A stretch of DNA of 64,000 bases from Rhizoctonia solani (Eukaryota; Basidiomycota; Agaricomycetes; Cantharellales; Ceratobasidiaceae): the NCBI RefSeq assembly GCF_016906535.1, contig NC_057373.1:1984001-2048000 (forward strand), in the 5' to 3' direction. The position numbers and the translations under genes were made by a program. How positions within the stretch are numbered: the stretch's first letter is position 1; every line of letters begins with the position of its first letter. This document shows, in pieces, positions 1 through 10,619 of the stretch. The notes under the pieces were generated by a model. That model was not told the origin of the DNA, searched no databases, and saw only the letters and a list, made by a program, of their open reading frames with translations.

Positions 1-1066
1 AAGGGGAAAGTGAGTAACTTCATGCCCGTAAGGAATGAATACTAAGCATTTTGTGCTTCAGCGGATCTCTCGCTTAGTCAAAAGTTACACGAGGAGATAA
101 ACTTTGAGCTTCAGGCGGCAAAGGCTAATGCAGAAGTTCCAGCTTTTTTAAAAGAATTTCAATCTAGTGGAATTTGGAAGGTAGAGCACTTGCGACTTTC
201 AAGTTTATTTATTAACTCTTTATTCATGGGGTAGATTGAAGACCTAGAGGGACATGATGAAGTTGCACTCGAGCGGACGTTCGGAAATGAGACGTGCGTC
301 ATCTACTGGGACTGCATATGATGCAGCGTATTTATCGCGAGTTCTGTAGTATTCGGGTATTGTTCTCCATCGCTGATATTGATGCACCACAAGACCCGGC
401 ATTCGAGGATGCGGAGGGAGCTGATGAGCAGGATGCTCCGATACCAATGCCTCCTATCCGTTGCTCTATAATCATCACCAAGGTAGGTACTCCTGCCACC
501 CTCAATCTTGCTGTTATGTGTATAAGGGCCAAACCTCACGGCGCAAGAATGTTTGCTTGAATGCGGCATTGCTCCCACGCATAGAATTAATTTTCTTACC
601 ATGGCCTATCTATTCATTTAGGGTTCAGATCAAGGTGCACTTTCGATTGATGCATTGGCGCAAGATGGCGCGATAGTTGTCGACAATATCTCCTTCTATA
701 CAAATGCAAAACTTGCGACAGAGTTGACCTCCGAGGCCGACTGGAAGCGCCGAGGTCTCTACATCGGGCCTCAGGTAAGACTTTTTCTCCCATCCGGTTA
801 TCAACTTGTGCAGACAGTGCTTTAAAGTTCGATCATCTCGATACGAATGTCCAGGAGGAGTTCGAACGGTACCTTGATGAAAGGGGCATTGGTGGAGATT
901 TAGCACTTTTTGTGCCGGATTATGCCGAATACAAAGAGCAAAAAGTGGGTCCAGAATCGCAGTCGTGTGATCCTTTACGTCGACCGAGGGCAGTTTAACA
1001 CTAACTCCACCACGTTAGGAATATGTCAAATGGCTACAGAACGTCAAGTCGTTCATCGACGTCTAA
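1..1066 (+). CDS. Mam33/p32-family mitochondrial matrix protein, 5' truncated by window edge
   Basis: This is the end of an acidic protein of the mitochondrial glycoprotein family (yeast Mam33, human p32/C1QBP), a trimeric matrix protein linked to mitochondrial translation and respiration. The first visible exon contains a helix like LHEEINFELQAAK. Later exons give VEDLEGHDEVALERTFGNE, an acidic stretch with DAPQDPAFEDAEGADEQDAP, then the beta core containing DGAIVVDNISFY, LYIGPQFDHLD and ERYLDERGIGGDLALFVPDY. It ends in EYVKWLQNVKSFIDV followed by a stop at 1064-1066. Introns are about 50 to 100 bases; the last one, just before EYVKWL, ends near 1019. The N-terminal presequence lies outside the window. 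The family call is firm from the C-terminal half; the exact role here is inferred from the family. Confidence 0.85.
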
Positions 1067-1531
1067 ACTCCACTTGGATTGACTTTCATATCATGCATTT
1101 CGAATCAATGAATCAATTATCACACCTCTACCATGTGACCCTGCAATATTACCGCAAGTCACGTACAGTGCAGGACCTGGTCCACAAATGTTATTCCTCC
1201 CCAACCATTTTGATCGTAGAAGAGGGAAGAGTGGCTAATATGGCTGAGAACCTAACCTTCAGAGTTCGGGTACGTTCGAGGAGCTTCTTCACAGTCCGAC
1301 AGGCGCCTGCGCAGTCGTAGCGACGTGGCCAGATTCCCTTATTCAGGCCCAGTCGGTCATGTGACTCTCAGTCACCGCCCCAAGCATAACGGGCCGAGGT
1401 GCGTGAGTATATAACAAAGGAGATGGTGTCTCCTGTTCTGTCAGGCCTCCACCCCATCCCCATATTATTGAGTTATACCGCCTACTGTCCATACATTCTC
1501 TCCCTATTACTAGTTTACAACCCTCGTCATC
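1067..1531. other. Intergenic region upstream of the 4E-BP-like gene
   Basis: There is no supported gene. The stretch contains the 3' flank of the Mam33-like gene and then a promoter-like segment with a TATA-like box at 1408 and a pyrimidine-rich run around 1490-1510 just before the ATG at 1532. Open frames here have no recognisable protein signature. Confidence 0.6.
1408..1414 (+). promoter_or_regulatory. Putative TATA box of the 4E-BP-like gene
   Basis: TATATAA stands 118 bases before the ATG at 1532 and is followed by a pyrimidine-rich leader. The assignment rests on position and sequence only. Confidence 0.4.
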
Positions 1532-1903
1532 ATGTCGTCCGTCTCCATTCCTATCTCTGGTGCCTCTGCTACCGTTACTTCAAATCTGTCTACCCCGGCA
1601 TCTAGCCCTGGGAGCCCTTTTGGTATGTTTATCGACTTGCTAATTAAGCATATATCTAATATCCGCGTGTACTCAGGTTTATTGATTTACACTCGTGAAG
1701 AGCTTCTGAGCCTTGCCTCCTCCCCATTAAGTCAAACTCCACCCGACAGCGCGGCCTTTAGCGATTTTCCTACCTCTATTCTTCGCACAAGAGGAAATGG
1801 GCTTTCTAATACCGCCTCAAACGATGCCAAAGACGACTCGGACAAGGAGGAAGCAGCTCCTGGATTGAGCACGTCTCAGCAATTTGAACTTGAGCTGGAA
1901 TAA
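1532..1903 (+). CDS. Putative eIF4E-binding protein (4E-BP-like)
   Basis: This is a small protein of 105 residues if the 54-base intron at 1623-1676 is removed; the frame also stays open if it is kept (123 residues). The spliced product contains SPGSPFGLLIYTREELL. YTREELL matches the eIF4E-binding consensus Y-x4-L-hydrophobic, and it is followed by SLASSPLSQTPP, with Ser/Thr-Pro sites placed like the TOR-regulated sites downstream of the motif in animal 4E-BPs. The C-terminus is SQQFELELE, where FELEL fits the TOS consensus F-acidic-hydrophobic-acidic-hydrophobic used for Raptor docking. The order of features (Pro/Gly/Ser before the motif, SP..TPP after it, TOS at the end) and the length match animal 4E-BP1. 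Known family role: repression of cap-dependent translation, released by TOR phosphorylation. The assignment is from short motifs, so it is probable rather than certain. Confidence 0.68.
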   Translation: MSSVSIPISGASATVTSNLSTPASSPGSPFGMFIDLLIKHISNIRVYSGLLIYTREELLSLASSPLSQTPPDSAAFSDFPTSILRTRGNGLSNTASNDAKDDSDKEEAAPGLSTSQQFELELE

Positions 1904-2299
1904 ACTAGACTCGCTGGAGCCCTATAACTGAACGGAATAACGAATGGCCGCATGATGAGGAATCTCTTAATTATATGTATCATTACTCTGTAACACAAGT
2001 ATCAATTGTACGGACCAAACAATCACTATCTGAGTGAGCGAGTGAGACACTCCAATGGGGTGGCACAGAAGTTAACTATAGATTACGCTATATGAAGCAG
2101 CAGTGCTTCAGTCTATTCCCATGGCCCCACTGGGTATCGCTTCAGGGGTCAATAATATGCAACGGATAGAGGCATTATGCGAGTGGTGTGAGAAGTATTA
2201 TCCAATTACATAATGTAGTCCCAAACAATTGGCGTATGACGCCGGTTGTGCTCATCCGACCAACCACGGCACTTTACTCGACTACACGAAATCATTAAC
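1904..2299. other. Intergenic region, no gene seen
   Basis: This is the 3' flank of the 4E-BP-like gene and the upstream region of the methyltransferase gene. It is AT-rich around 1960-2010 and contains only short open frames without protein signatures. Confidence 0.6.
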
Positions 2300-3628
2300 A
2301 TGGCTTGGGCATGCTCCGGAAAAACAAATGTTGAACTCGTTAACAACATGCTTAATGCCGGTCTTTTCAAATCGGAGCTTGTTGGTGAGGTCAGTAACTA
2401 CAATACACTTCATTGTATGCGATACATTGCTAATACATGCGGCGTTGCGCCTAGGCTTTGAGGCGAGTTGATCGTGTCAACTATGTTCGTAACAAACACG
2501 ATGCATACTACGACTCACCTCAGTAAGTTGACATCCCGGAGCTAATCGAACAGGCTGCCAATGCATGTGTTTACAAAGGTCAATCGGACACGCTGCGACA
2601 ATCTCTGCACCACATATGGCAAGGCTATCTATACAGTGGAATCATGGTAGATCTACTTACACGGTTGGTATAGCATGCGCATGCGGCAGAATATCTCTTG
2701 CCGCTCTTGAAACCTGGAGCGAAGGTTCTGGACGTTGGAAGCGGCTCTGGGTATACGTGCGCAATATTCCACCACCTGGTCAACCCCACTGGATCTGAAG
2801 GAGGGAAAGTTGTTGGTATTGACCATATTTCGGAATTGGTATGCTGTTTTTCCTGGTGTTACTATAACTCAAAATAAGCAATCCCATTAGGTTGATTGGT
2901 CTGCAGATAATTTGAAGCGGGATGGATTGGGAGCCTACATAAGTAATGGAGCAATCAAAATGGTTTGCGGGGACGGCCGGCTCGGTAAGTCTTAATTGGT
3001 ATGGACGTAACTCAGAGTTGAACCTGTTCATATATTGTGGTAATCTTACTGGAACAACACAACTGTCGATCGTGAATCTAAACGATAGGATATCCCTCAG
3101 CTGGACCTTACAATGTAATACACGTGGGAGCTGCGGCGCCCACGATGCCTCAACAACTTGTCGAACAATTAGCAAGGCCTGGAAGAATGTTTGTACCAGG
3201 TGAGGGGTCGGTCATATCTCACCATTTCTCTGTACATCTCTCTTCAAGAATGAGGTCTCCACTCCTCGTATAAGGGCTTTGCGGTCGCTTGCGAATCTGC
3301 ATATAGTCGGTCTCTTGGTATCCGCCACTAACCATACTGATCGATCGGCAGTGGGCCCGGACGGAGGCGCACAGTATATTTACCAGGTAGACAAGGACGA
3401 ATCAGGGAATGTCAAAGAAGAAAAGCTTTTCGGAGTCCGGGTAAGTCGCCAACGTCTTTTGGGTGCAGTTCTGTTCACTTATGATCTTCCGTGCTACATT
3501 GTGTATTCTTTAACCGGACTTGGATGGGTATATCGATGGTCGGATAATGCTTGCCGGTGGCTGGTACTAATTAGTATGTACCCTTAACAGAGGAAAAATC
3601 GCAGCGCGCGGAGAGCATGTATTATTGA
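2300..3628 (+). CDS. Protein-L-isoaspartate O-methyltransferase (PCMT)
   Basis: The enzyme transfers a methyl group from S-adenosylmethionine to isoaspartyl residues in aged proteins, in the cytosol. Exons read in order: [20 protein letters not shown] at the start, [32 protein letters not shown] (the family's substrate-side signature), then [20 protein letters not shown] leading into GSGYTCA, the SAM-binding motif I. Next come [14 protein letters not shown] (acidic motif after strand 2), the motif around [20 protein letters not shown], and [21 protein letters not shown]. The last exon ends in [17 protein letters not shown] with the stop at 3626-3628. All catalytic-fold motifs of the PCMT family are visible, interrupted by about seven or eight introns. 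The ATG at 2300 is chosen because the family begins a few residues before the SGKTN-type segment. Confidence 0.88.
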
Positions 3629-3825
3629 TCCGACATCCCGATGTCTCTCCGCGGCTCTTCTTGGCCAATCCGATCTCGATATAACCTGTAGGTTCAATGC
3701 ATTTATGTACTTCATACAAGTGGGTGCGAAGAAAACCCGGAACCATATGCTATAGCGTCCACAGAATCAAAAACAAAGAATATAATAAAATCGGAACACA
3801 AGAATACACTCTAGATCATGTCAGT

Positions 3826-6800
3826 CTACAGATTTGCCTTGGAGTCTGGCTCGCCAGGCTCCTCTGCCGCGGTGGGCGTTTCTCCCACTAAACTCAGCAT
3901 ATTCTCTACAATAGCATAGGGGCTTGTGACATGCCACCGCGCAAGAGTCTTCTTGCTACTCGCTCCAACTGTAGTCGAGAATATACCATTAGGAGGCATG
4001 GCAAGTTGCACGGGTTTCAGGGACGACTGCTCTACACCAGCAGTGAGCGCTGCCGAGAGAGGAGGCTCCATAGTCGCAGTTGTCACGCCAGAGGGGAAAA
4101 GAGAGCCAAGTGCACGGAACATATCTTCGTCAGTCTATAAACAGGGATCAATGTAAACTTCGCAAGTTCAAGAATAGAGATAATATACCTTGTCGTCTCC
4201 AGCACAAAAGACGAATTCGGCGTCAGGATTAGCATACATTAGGCGTTTCACGATCTCTCCCTATAGTGGAGACTGAAGTGAGTTTTCCACGCAACAGTTT
4301 TCTTACAAACTAAACCCACCTTGTTAATTGCTATGGGCCGAACTTCGAGGTTTTTCTTGCCGACGAGTACTACAAATGCGAATTTGTGTGAGACGAACGT
4401 GAACGTGGTTGGTATGAGTGGCAAAGTGGTCTGGGTGCCCATGGAAAAAAGGGGGGCAGCCAGTCCAATAGTTTTAGAGAGAAAGCTGTGAACCACATTG
4501 CATGGGACAAGACGGGGAGGCGGAGGTCCCCTGGATCCCAGGTAAATCAAAATAAGTGAACAAACTTACCCTCAATTGGTCGCTTAGGTGCAATGTTTGT
4601 TTGCAAGAGGTCGAGACATTGGTTACACTGGAAGGAGCTAGTATGGATTGAGGGTTAGTGATCGTGCGTGTAGACAATAACTGGGCTGCTTACCCCCAGT
4701 CAGGATCACTCGCGCGGTAGTGCCATGTTATTGAGCTCTTCTTCAGTTCTACAAAGCTACCTGTTGTCCGCTGTTCATTGGTGTAAGACAATGTGAAATT
4801 AACGGGGACAAAATCGACGTACTTCGGTATAGTATTTGAAAATCTCGTGGACTTCTGGCATCCAGCTCATATCCAAGCTCGCTGCTAGATTGTTCCACTC
4901 GGACTGGCCTGGCTCCCGCACAAAGCATCCATGCTCGGCCGAAAACCCGACCTGCTTGAAGTGACCAAGGTGTTGATCCAAGAAGCCGCCGTCTCGCCCT
5001 GAAATAATATAAACCACGTTTTTCGGGTCCGACGACAGCTTTTCCAAGGCACGGAGGGTATCCTTGGAGGGTACAGCGGCGCTGGGTGTTTTTACAATGG
5101 GAGTGAGAGTACCCTAGACGATAATGAGTACGCAAGAAAACACACACGGAAAAAGAGGCACACACATCGTAATCGAAGAGCATCAACCGCTTGGAAGCCT
5201 TTTCGTACATCGAGGTCATGAGCGAGCGGTCCAGCACAGGTGTGTTGTGCGCAGTATTCTCAGCCCCAACCTGTTGCAACAGTTTTTTGACCAACATTGA
5301 AGCCCAGCTGTATGACGTATAGGTCGTAACAATCTTATAAAGAGCAGATTGACGAGTCTCCTTATCCTCGATAGACATGGTCAGGCCGCGGTGGATAGAT
5401 GCAGCCACGTCCTGGATCCGGTAGGTTTAAATAGTTGGGGGCACGAGGTCAAAGAGGGCATGAAATCCGCGAGTCAGTTTTGGAATGGATCATAATCATC
5501 GAGACGATGACGCACCCCCAGGTTCCATGGGTTTATCTGCCTAAAGATCCAAAAATGGTTGCGAGGGCGGATCAATAGAGGACGTTTCCATAAAAGGAAG
5601 GAGGCCAGACACGATAAGAAATTCCCCACACGGAAACGAAACCAAGAAATAATTGGGGGTCAGCGATCGAAAATTGAACGTGCTAAACTAGAGGACCCAC
5701 AAAGCTTGAGACATGTGATGGGATGTACCCATAAACTCGCTTAAGACGATAGGGCTTTTCCCCGTGCGTTGTTGGCAGATGACGAATTCCATTGAAGTGG
5801 TGTTCATTCCGTCACGCAAGGGTGTGATGAGCGCCAGGTCTGCAACCGAAAGAAGTGCGTAGAATTCGTCTTTCTTAATTGTTTGGTGATAGTGATGAAC
5901 CGGAATAAAGTCGAGTGAACCATATTCGCCATTTATGTGGGCTACCAGTTCCGAAACTTGACGCTCAAGTTTAGGGGAATCAGTCAGAGCAGGAGATGTA
6001 ACTTGGATAAGGACCACCTAGAGCAATCGTCAGTTTCTCTAAACTAGGGCTCAATACAAACGCCCACGTTTCCGATCCATTCGGGATAGTCTTGCAGGAG
6101 TTTTTCAAAAGCACGAAGCTTCTGGACGACGCCTTTCACTGCATCAAGTTTATCCCTACCAACGATGATCTTCTTGCCTTGATAGATGGAGCGCAGGGAC
6201 TGGAGTTTGGGCTGAATACCAGGACGTTGACTGTGAAACAAGTGAGGTCAAGACATATGATCACACAACCGATTCGAACAACTTACGAGTCCCGTTCAAC
6301 GCGAACAGCGTCAATTCCAACAGGACTATGAGAGATTGCAACTAGCGCTCCATGTACATCGATACCAAGTGGGGCAGCTTCATATCCACAAACCCTGATG
6401 CAAGTGGAGGCAAAGTGACGAGAATACGAGTACGTCTATGAAGCCTTGTAAGAGCCATGGTAGTCCAATTTGAGAGTAGGCTTACCTGGAAGCAGACCAG
6501 ATTGGCGCCAAGCATCCCATCTAAGATTTCCTTTCTCCTTGGGAGGCAACGGAAGACTTCACTACTGGGGAAAGGTGTATGGACAAAAAGTCCAATGTGT
6601 GCCTCCGGAGCGCCGGTACGAACCATACGAGGAACAAGGAGTAAATGGTAGTCATGGACCCAAACAAGGTCGCCCGGTTTGAGGATCGCAAGAATTGCAT
6701 TGGCATATGCTTGGTTTGCTTGTTTGTAAGCCGAAAAGCCCTCGTCTTTAACAGGGATTTCGGAAGTAACGTCTTGCCAAAGAAGGTAGTGAAAAAGTGG

Positions 6801-7541
6801 CCAGAGTGCTGTAATAATATAGTATTGAGTCCCCGTATGGTTGAGGCAAAATGACATCACTTACTAGTCTTACAATATCCTTCATAGTGCCCCGCAGAAA
6901 TCGCGTCGTCCAGCCACACGGGCTTGTAGGTGATTTTTTCTGGATTCTCTGCGTCAGATGGCTTGTAGCTTTCAATTTCTGTCTCGAGCAACGCCCGGTC
7001 GCTATCGGTCACGGAGTTTGTTGCAATCTAAAAAATCTTACATTAGACTGCGGTATAATAAATTTTGAGGAAACTTGGCCTACCTTTTCGTCAGATGCAA
7101 TGCTGCGGAATTCCCCAGTCCATCCAACAATTAATTGTTCGTGTGTTGCAGACAGGGAGCGGATGCCAGAGGTCATAGTCGAGTGACCCCGACGAGGTGC
7201 TAGTACCCAGCGAGGGGGCGCATCTTCTCCTGGTCGAGAATCGCTCCGTCGAGAGAAGGGCCAGGGGATACGACATCAGGTTCTGGAGAGCGGGGCAAAA
7301 AATCGGGGGTGCGGGGAGGCGTAGCGAGGCCGCTGCGTTCGACTCTTGGTGTCTCGCCAGTATTCAGACGGCTAACGATGGGTAAGTAGTGACATGCGTG
7401 CACGATGCGGCCACTTAGAGTGACACCCTTCGCCCGGTAGTCGGCCTCGATGTTTGCAATGGCTGCGCGAATATCTTCGAGCGATTCCGGCCCAGCGGGC
7501 TCGCGCTTCCGATTCTGTGTCGATGCGGAAAAGTCGTCCAT
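3826..7541 (-). CDS. TPS2: Trehalose-6-phosphate phosphatase, Tps2-like (GT20 plus HAD phosphatase)
   Basis: This is a two-domain trehalose enzyme. The start is MDDFSASTQNRKREP, and an N-terminal extension rich in Pro/Ser leads to a GT20 domain with TLWPLFHYLLWQD, VWVHDYHLLLVPRM, HTPFPSSEVFRCLPRR, GRDKLDAVKGV, PLRDGMNTTSMEFV and IVLSEFMGTSH. A C-terminal HAD trehalose-phosphatase domain follows: LMLFDYD|GTLTPIV (motif I, split by an intron), VVYIISGRDGGFLDQ, SAEHGCFVREPG and FVFCAGDDKTDEDMF. It ends in EPDSKANL. The size, roughly 950 residues, and the intact phosphatase motifs fit Tps2, which dephosphorylates trehalose-6-phosphate in the cytosolic trehalose synthase complex. In Tps2 proteins the GT20 half is usually structural; I cannot prove activity either way. 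The gene has many short introns. A TATA-like element lies 59-65 bases upstream of the ATG. Confidence 0.88.
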
Positions 7542-7990
7542 CGCTAGAGTAAGTTCTCTCGATCGTGGTCTTGGAGTTGTAACACCGAATGCTTAGACCT
7601 TATATATGCGCCTATTCTGGTAGGGCGCCTCGACTAATGTAATCGATGGATTACCGTTTCCGTCATCAGCAGCGTCATCCCGTACGTATTCAGGTAAATA
7701 CGGGCTGGACCGGAACCTTACGAACGTGCTAGGCAATTTACCAGAATCAAGGCGCATTTATATCGGAACATACATAACAAACAGTCCTTCGAGCTCAATA
7801 TCATCTCCTAATCAGAGCCAAGTCTCATCTACCAACATTCATCGATCCAGAAATTCTCCGTTGTTTCTGAACCCAGATAGATTTTTCGGCCCATCCAACT
7901 CATCTGACACGGATCTTAACCATCCTCCGCACAACCGAGAGAGGCACTGTAGATGGGACCAGTTCTCTCCCGATTCAGCCTGTTGCCCAC
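7542..7990. other. Intergenic region between the Tps2-like and Gbp2-like genes
   Basis: No gene is supported. The part near 7541 is the Tps2-like promoter and the part near 7990 is the 3' flank of the SR-protein gene. Open frames at 7726-8034 (plus) and 7839-8045 (minus) look like chance or out-of-frame readings. Confidence 0.6.
7600..7606 (-). promoter_or_regulatory. Putative TATA box of the Tps2-like gene
   Basis: On the minus strand the sequence reads TATATAA, 59 bases upstream of the start codon at 7541. I looked for CCCCT stress elements in the upstream region and saw none. Confidence 0.4.
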
Positions 7991-10429
7991 CTATGCAAGG
8001 GCTGTTTGACCGCCCTTCGCAGAGGAGGAAGTGAATTCGTGCCATCGATCGTTGAAGCGCACATCTAATATTCCCGCGATGATTAGCCCTTCGTTCTCCT
8101 AAATAAGATCACGAGTAGTGAAAACTCACCCAAAGGACGACCTCCATACATATATGATTGGAACTTGGCTAAAATCCGATGTTATACATGTTTAGCAATT
8201 GAGTACACGTGAAGCCTCGGAAGACATACCAATCGCAGTTTCTGCTTCCTCTACTGTCGAGAACTGGACAACTCCAGCGCCCTTGGAACGGGAGCCATCA
8301 TAGAGAATCTCGGCCTGCTCGACATTCCCAGTAGTCTCAAATAGTTCTACTAGGTCATCGTTGAGAGTCGACCAAGGGAGCTTATCGAAACAAATTTAAC
8401 AAACGTTCAGTGATCTATCGTAGTACACTCACGTTGCGAACCATAATTTGTTGGCTAGGTTCAGGCATTGCACCGAATCCACCACCTATGATATTCGAAT
8501 ACTAAGTGCTAGTACGCATATGCTAGGCAAATTGACTCACCCATTTGCTGGTCAGGACCAGAATAATCGGCATATAAATCGGCATTTGACACGCCACCAT
8601 ACCCTCCGCGACCGCCATACCCCCCGCGGCCGCCACGGAAACCACGGTCAGAGCCACGACCGCGGCCACGCCCTCGTCCGCCTGAGAGACCAGCGTAACG
8701 GTCCTGTTGTAAGAACAAAATGAGCGAAGCACTGAGCTAGTATAAGAAAATACATACCTCACGAACCTCAATGATCCGCCCGTACCAGTCATATCCGTTG
8801 TACATTTCTAGTCATGTTTGGTATACAATTCCCCATAACAAACACAACAACTTACGAATAGCTGCTTGCGCATCCTTGGCAGTCTCGAATATAACGGTGC
8901 CGCTGCCCTTAGGACGTCCGTCATAGCCAACGTTAATGTCAGCACGAACGATGGCGCCGGCAGTACGGAAAAGGTCCTTGAGGTCTTGCCAGCCCGCTTG
9001 GTAGGGCAACTATTGACCCGCGATGTAAGTCAGACTCTGTGCGAATAATGATCGAACAGACGTACGTTGCCGACATAGAGCTGATTACCAGGATTGGTAC
9101 CTGCAAGTGCCGAACGTGGAGGAGGGGTAGAATACCCTGTGTGCGCCATTGCAGCTCCCATCTTGCCAGGTACCGATGGTGCGCCGAATCGGGCTTCGGA
9201 TTCGCGGTCCTAGGATGGATACAAATCAGGGTAAAAGTATGAAGAGCTGAGCTGAATGCCTACCTCACGAATAAAAATAGGGCGACCCAGAAGTGGCGTT
9301 TCGGATAAGTCTCGAATGGCACGCTGAGCCTCTTCATGTGTACTGAATTCCACAATCCTGCACCACGGGTATCAAAAACAACTTCCAGCACTACAGATCA
9401 ATAAAGCTTACCCGCAGCCTTTGCTCACCCCGGTTGGAGTAACCAGAACTTCGGCAAAGACAACCTCGCCAGCTACGTGACCCAAAACCGGCATCACCAG
9501 AAACAAATCCCATCAATAATCCATCTCCAGTTTCCAACTCCCCAAGCTCGCCTCGATGAAAGAAAATGACGATAGTGGTGGTGGTGGTCGTTAAGTCCCC
9601 TCCAGGAACATTGCTATGCACTTCTTCACCTTGAGTGTCTCGACATTCTCCTAACCCCTACCTTCGCCGTACTATCCACTTTATGACCCCCCCCCATGCT
9701 CCGCCATGTCCCCAGATCATACCAGACCACCACGCAGGACTAACATTGCCCCCCACATTCCAAAGAAAGATCGAGCCAAAACCAAAATCCATCATCCACC
9801 CACCTCCCCTCATAAACTCCATCAGGTCGCCGTATTTGACATCGTAGCTGAGATTTCCAACGTAGACCCGATTTTCCTTCTTGCTGCTCTTGCTGAATTC
9901 GGCCGCTTCATCTGGGTCTGCGTTGATTGGACCTCCAAGCGAGCGTGAGAAGCGATCACGCTCCCTGTCCCGAGAACGAGAACGGGAGCGATGACGACGG
10001 CTGCCACGCATTCCGGGTGAGCGAGAGCGGCGGCGATCACGAGAACGAGATCCACTGCGAGAGCGAGAGTGGCGGCGGCGCTGAAACAGATAAAATTTTA
10101 GTCAGACGGAGGTTCATATACCACCATGTTGTGCGAAGTGGATAGGAGGACTGGTAGGGTTGGACTGGAAAGGTTCTCACTTACCCTATCGTCATCATAG
10201 TAATCGCTTCGGCGCCGTTCTAAATAATACAGATTAGTGGAGAGATGGGCTTAGCAAAAGATGCTTCTATACCGTCTCGCCGGTCGCGGTCACGGTCTCT
10301 ATCCCGTTCACGATCCCTATCACGATCACGGCTACGACTGCGGTCACGATCACGCCGGTTCCTGCGGTCGCGGTCGTCTCTATCGTCCCGACGAGAGTAG
10401 TCGTCTTTTGAAGCTGAATCTACCTCCAT
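7991..10429 (-). CDS. SR-type RNA-binding protein with three RRMs, Gbp2/Hrb1-like
   Basis: This is a nuclear mRNA-binding shuttling protein. The N-terminus starts MEVDSASKDDYSRRDD and runs into a long Arg-Asp/Arg-Ser region with repeated RDRDRD and RSRSRSRD. RRM1 has RVYVGNLSYDVKYGDLMEFM (RNP2), AGEVVFAEVLVTP and SKGCGIVEFSTHEEA (RNP1). RRM2 has QLYVGNLPYQAGWQDLKDLF and RPKGSGTVIFE. A GRGRGRGSDRGFRGGRGG RGG box follows. RRM3 has QIMVRNLPWSTLNDDLVELF and RSKGAGVVQFSTVEEAETAI, and the tail is LDVRFNDRWHEFTSSSAKGG. That tail needs an acceptor inside the sequence near 8095, giving the stop at 7991-7993. Domain order and tail match yeast Gbp2/Hrb1, mRNA-export and splicing quality-control factors acting with THO/TREX. 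An intron of 331 bases interrupts RRM1. Confidence 0.85.
9473..9803 (-). other. Unusually long intron (331 bases) inside RRM1 of the SR-protein gene
   Basis: The donor GTGGGT follows the codons for MEFMRG, and the acceptor GTAG precedes the sequence for AGEVVFAEV, so exon joining restores a perfect RRM1 core. Nearly all other introns in the window are 45-60 bases. In transcript orientation the intron contains a run of nine G at 9687-9695 and a long purine/GT-rich tract. Confidence 0.7.
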
Positions 10430-10619
10430 TTTCAAGAAGTTGTTTTTCGGTGTGGTGGGCAGAGGCAAAGTTGAGACCTTCTGGACATCAAACGGCGCTA
10501 AACAAACTGATGACGGGTCACATGACCCGACAAAATTCGGTGGAATATATGCGTCTTTACATTTGTGGGTACATAGTCCAGTACATACGCCCAATTACAT
10601 CGAAACACACATGAAAATA

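Noticed and set aside
910..1320. Plus-strand open frame of 136 residues
   Set aside because: It crosses an intron and the last exon of the Mam33-like gene in another frame and shows no protein family features.
7726..8045. Open frames on both strands beyond the SR-protein stop
   Set aside because: The minus frame uses a different splice choice at the last acceptor; the alternative acceptor gives the conserved tail LDVRFNDRWHEF, so the longer frame is out of phase.
9635..9847. Pro-rich plus-strand open frame
   Set aside because: It lies inside the 331-base intron of the SR-protein gene on the opposite strand; its Pro/His composition comes from the C-rich tract.
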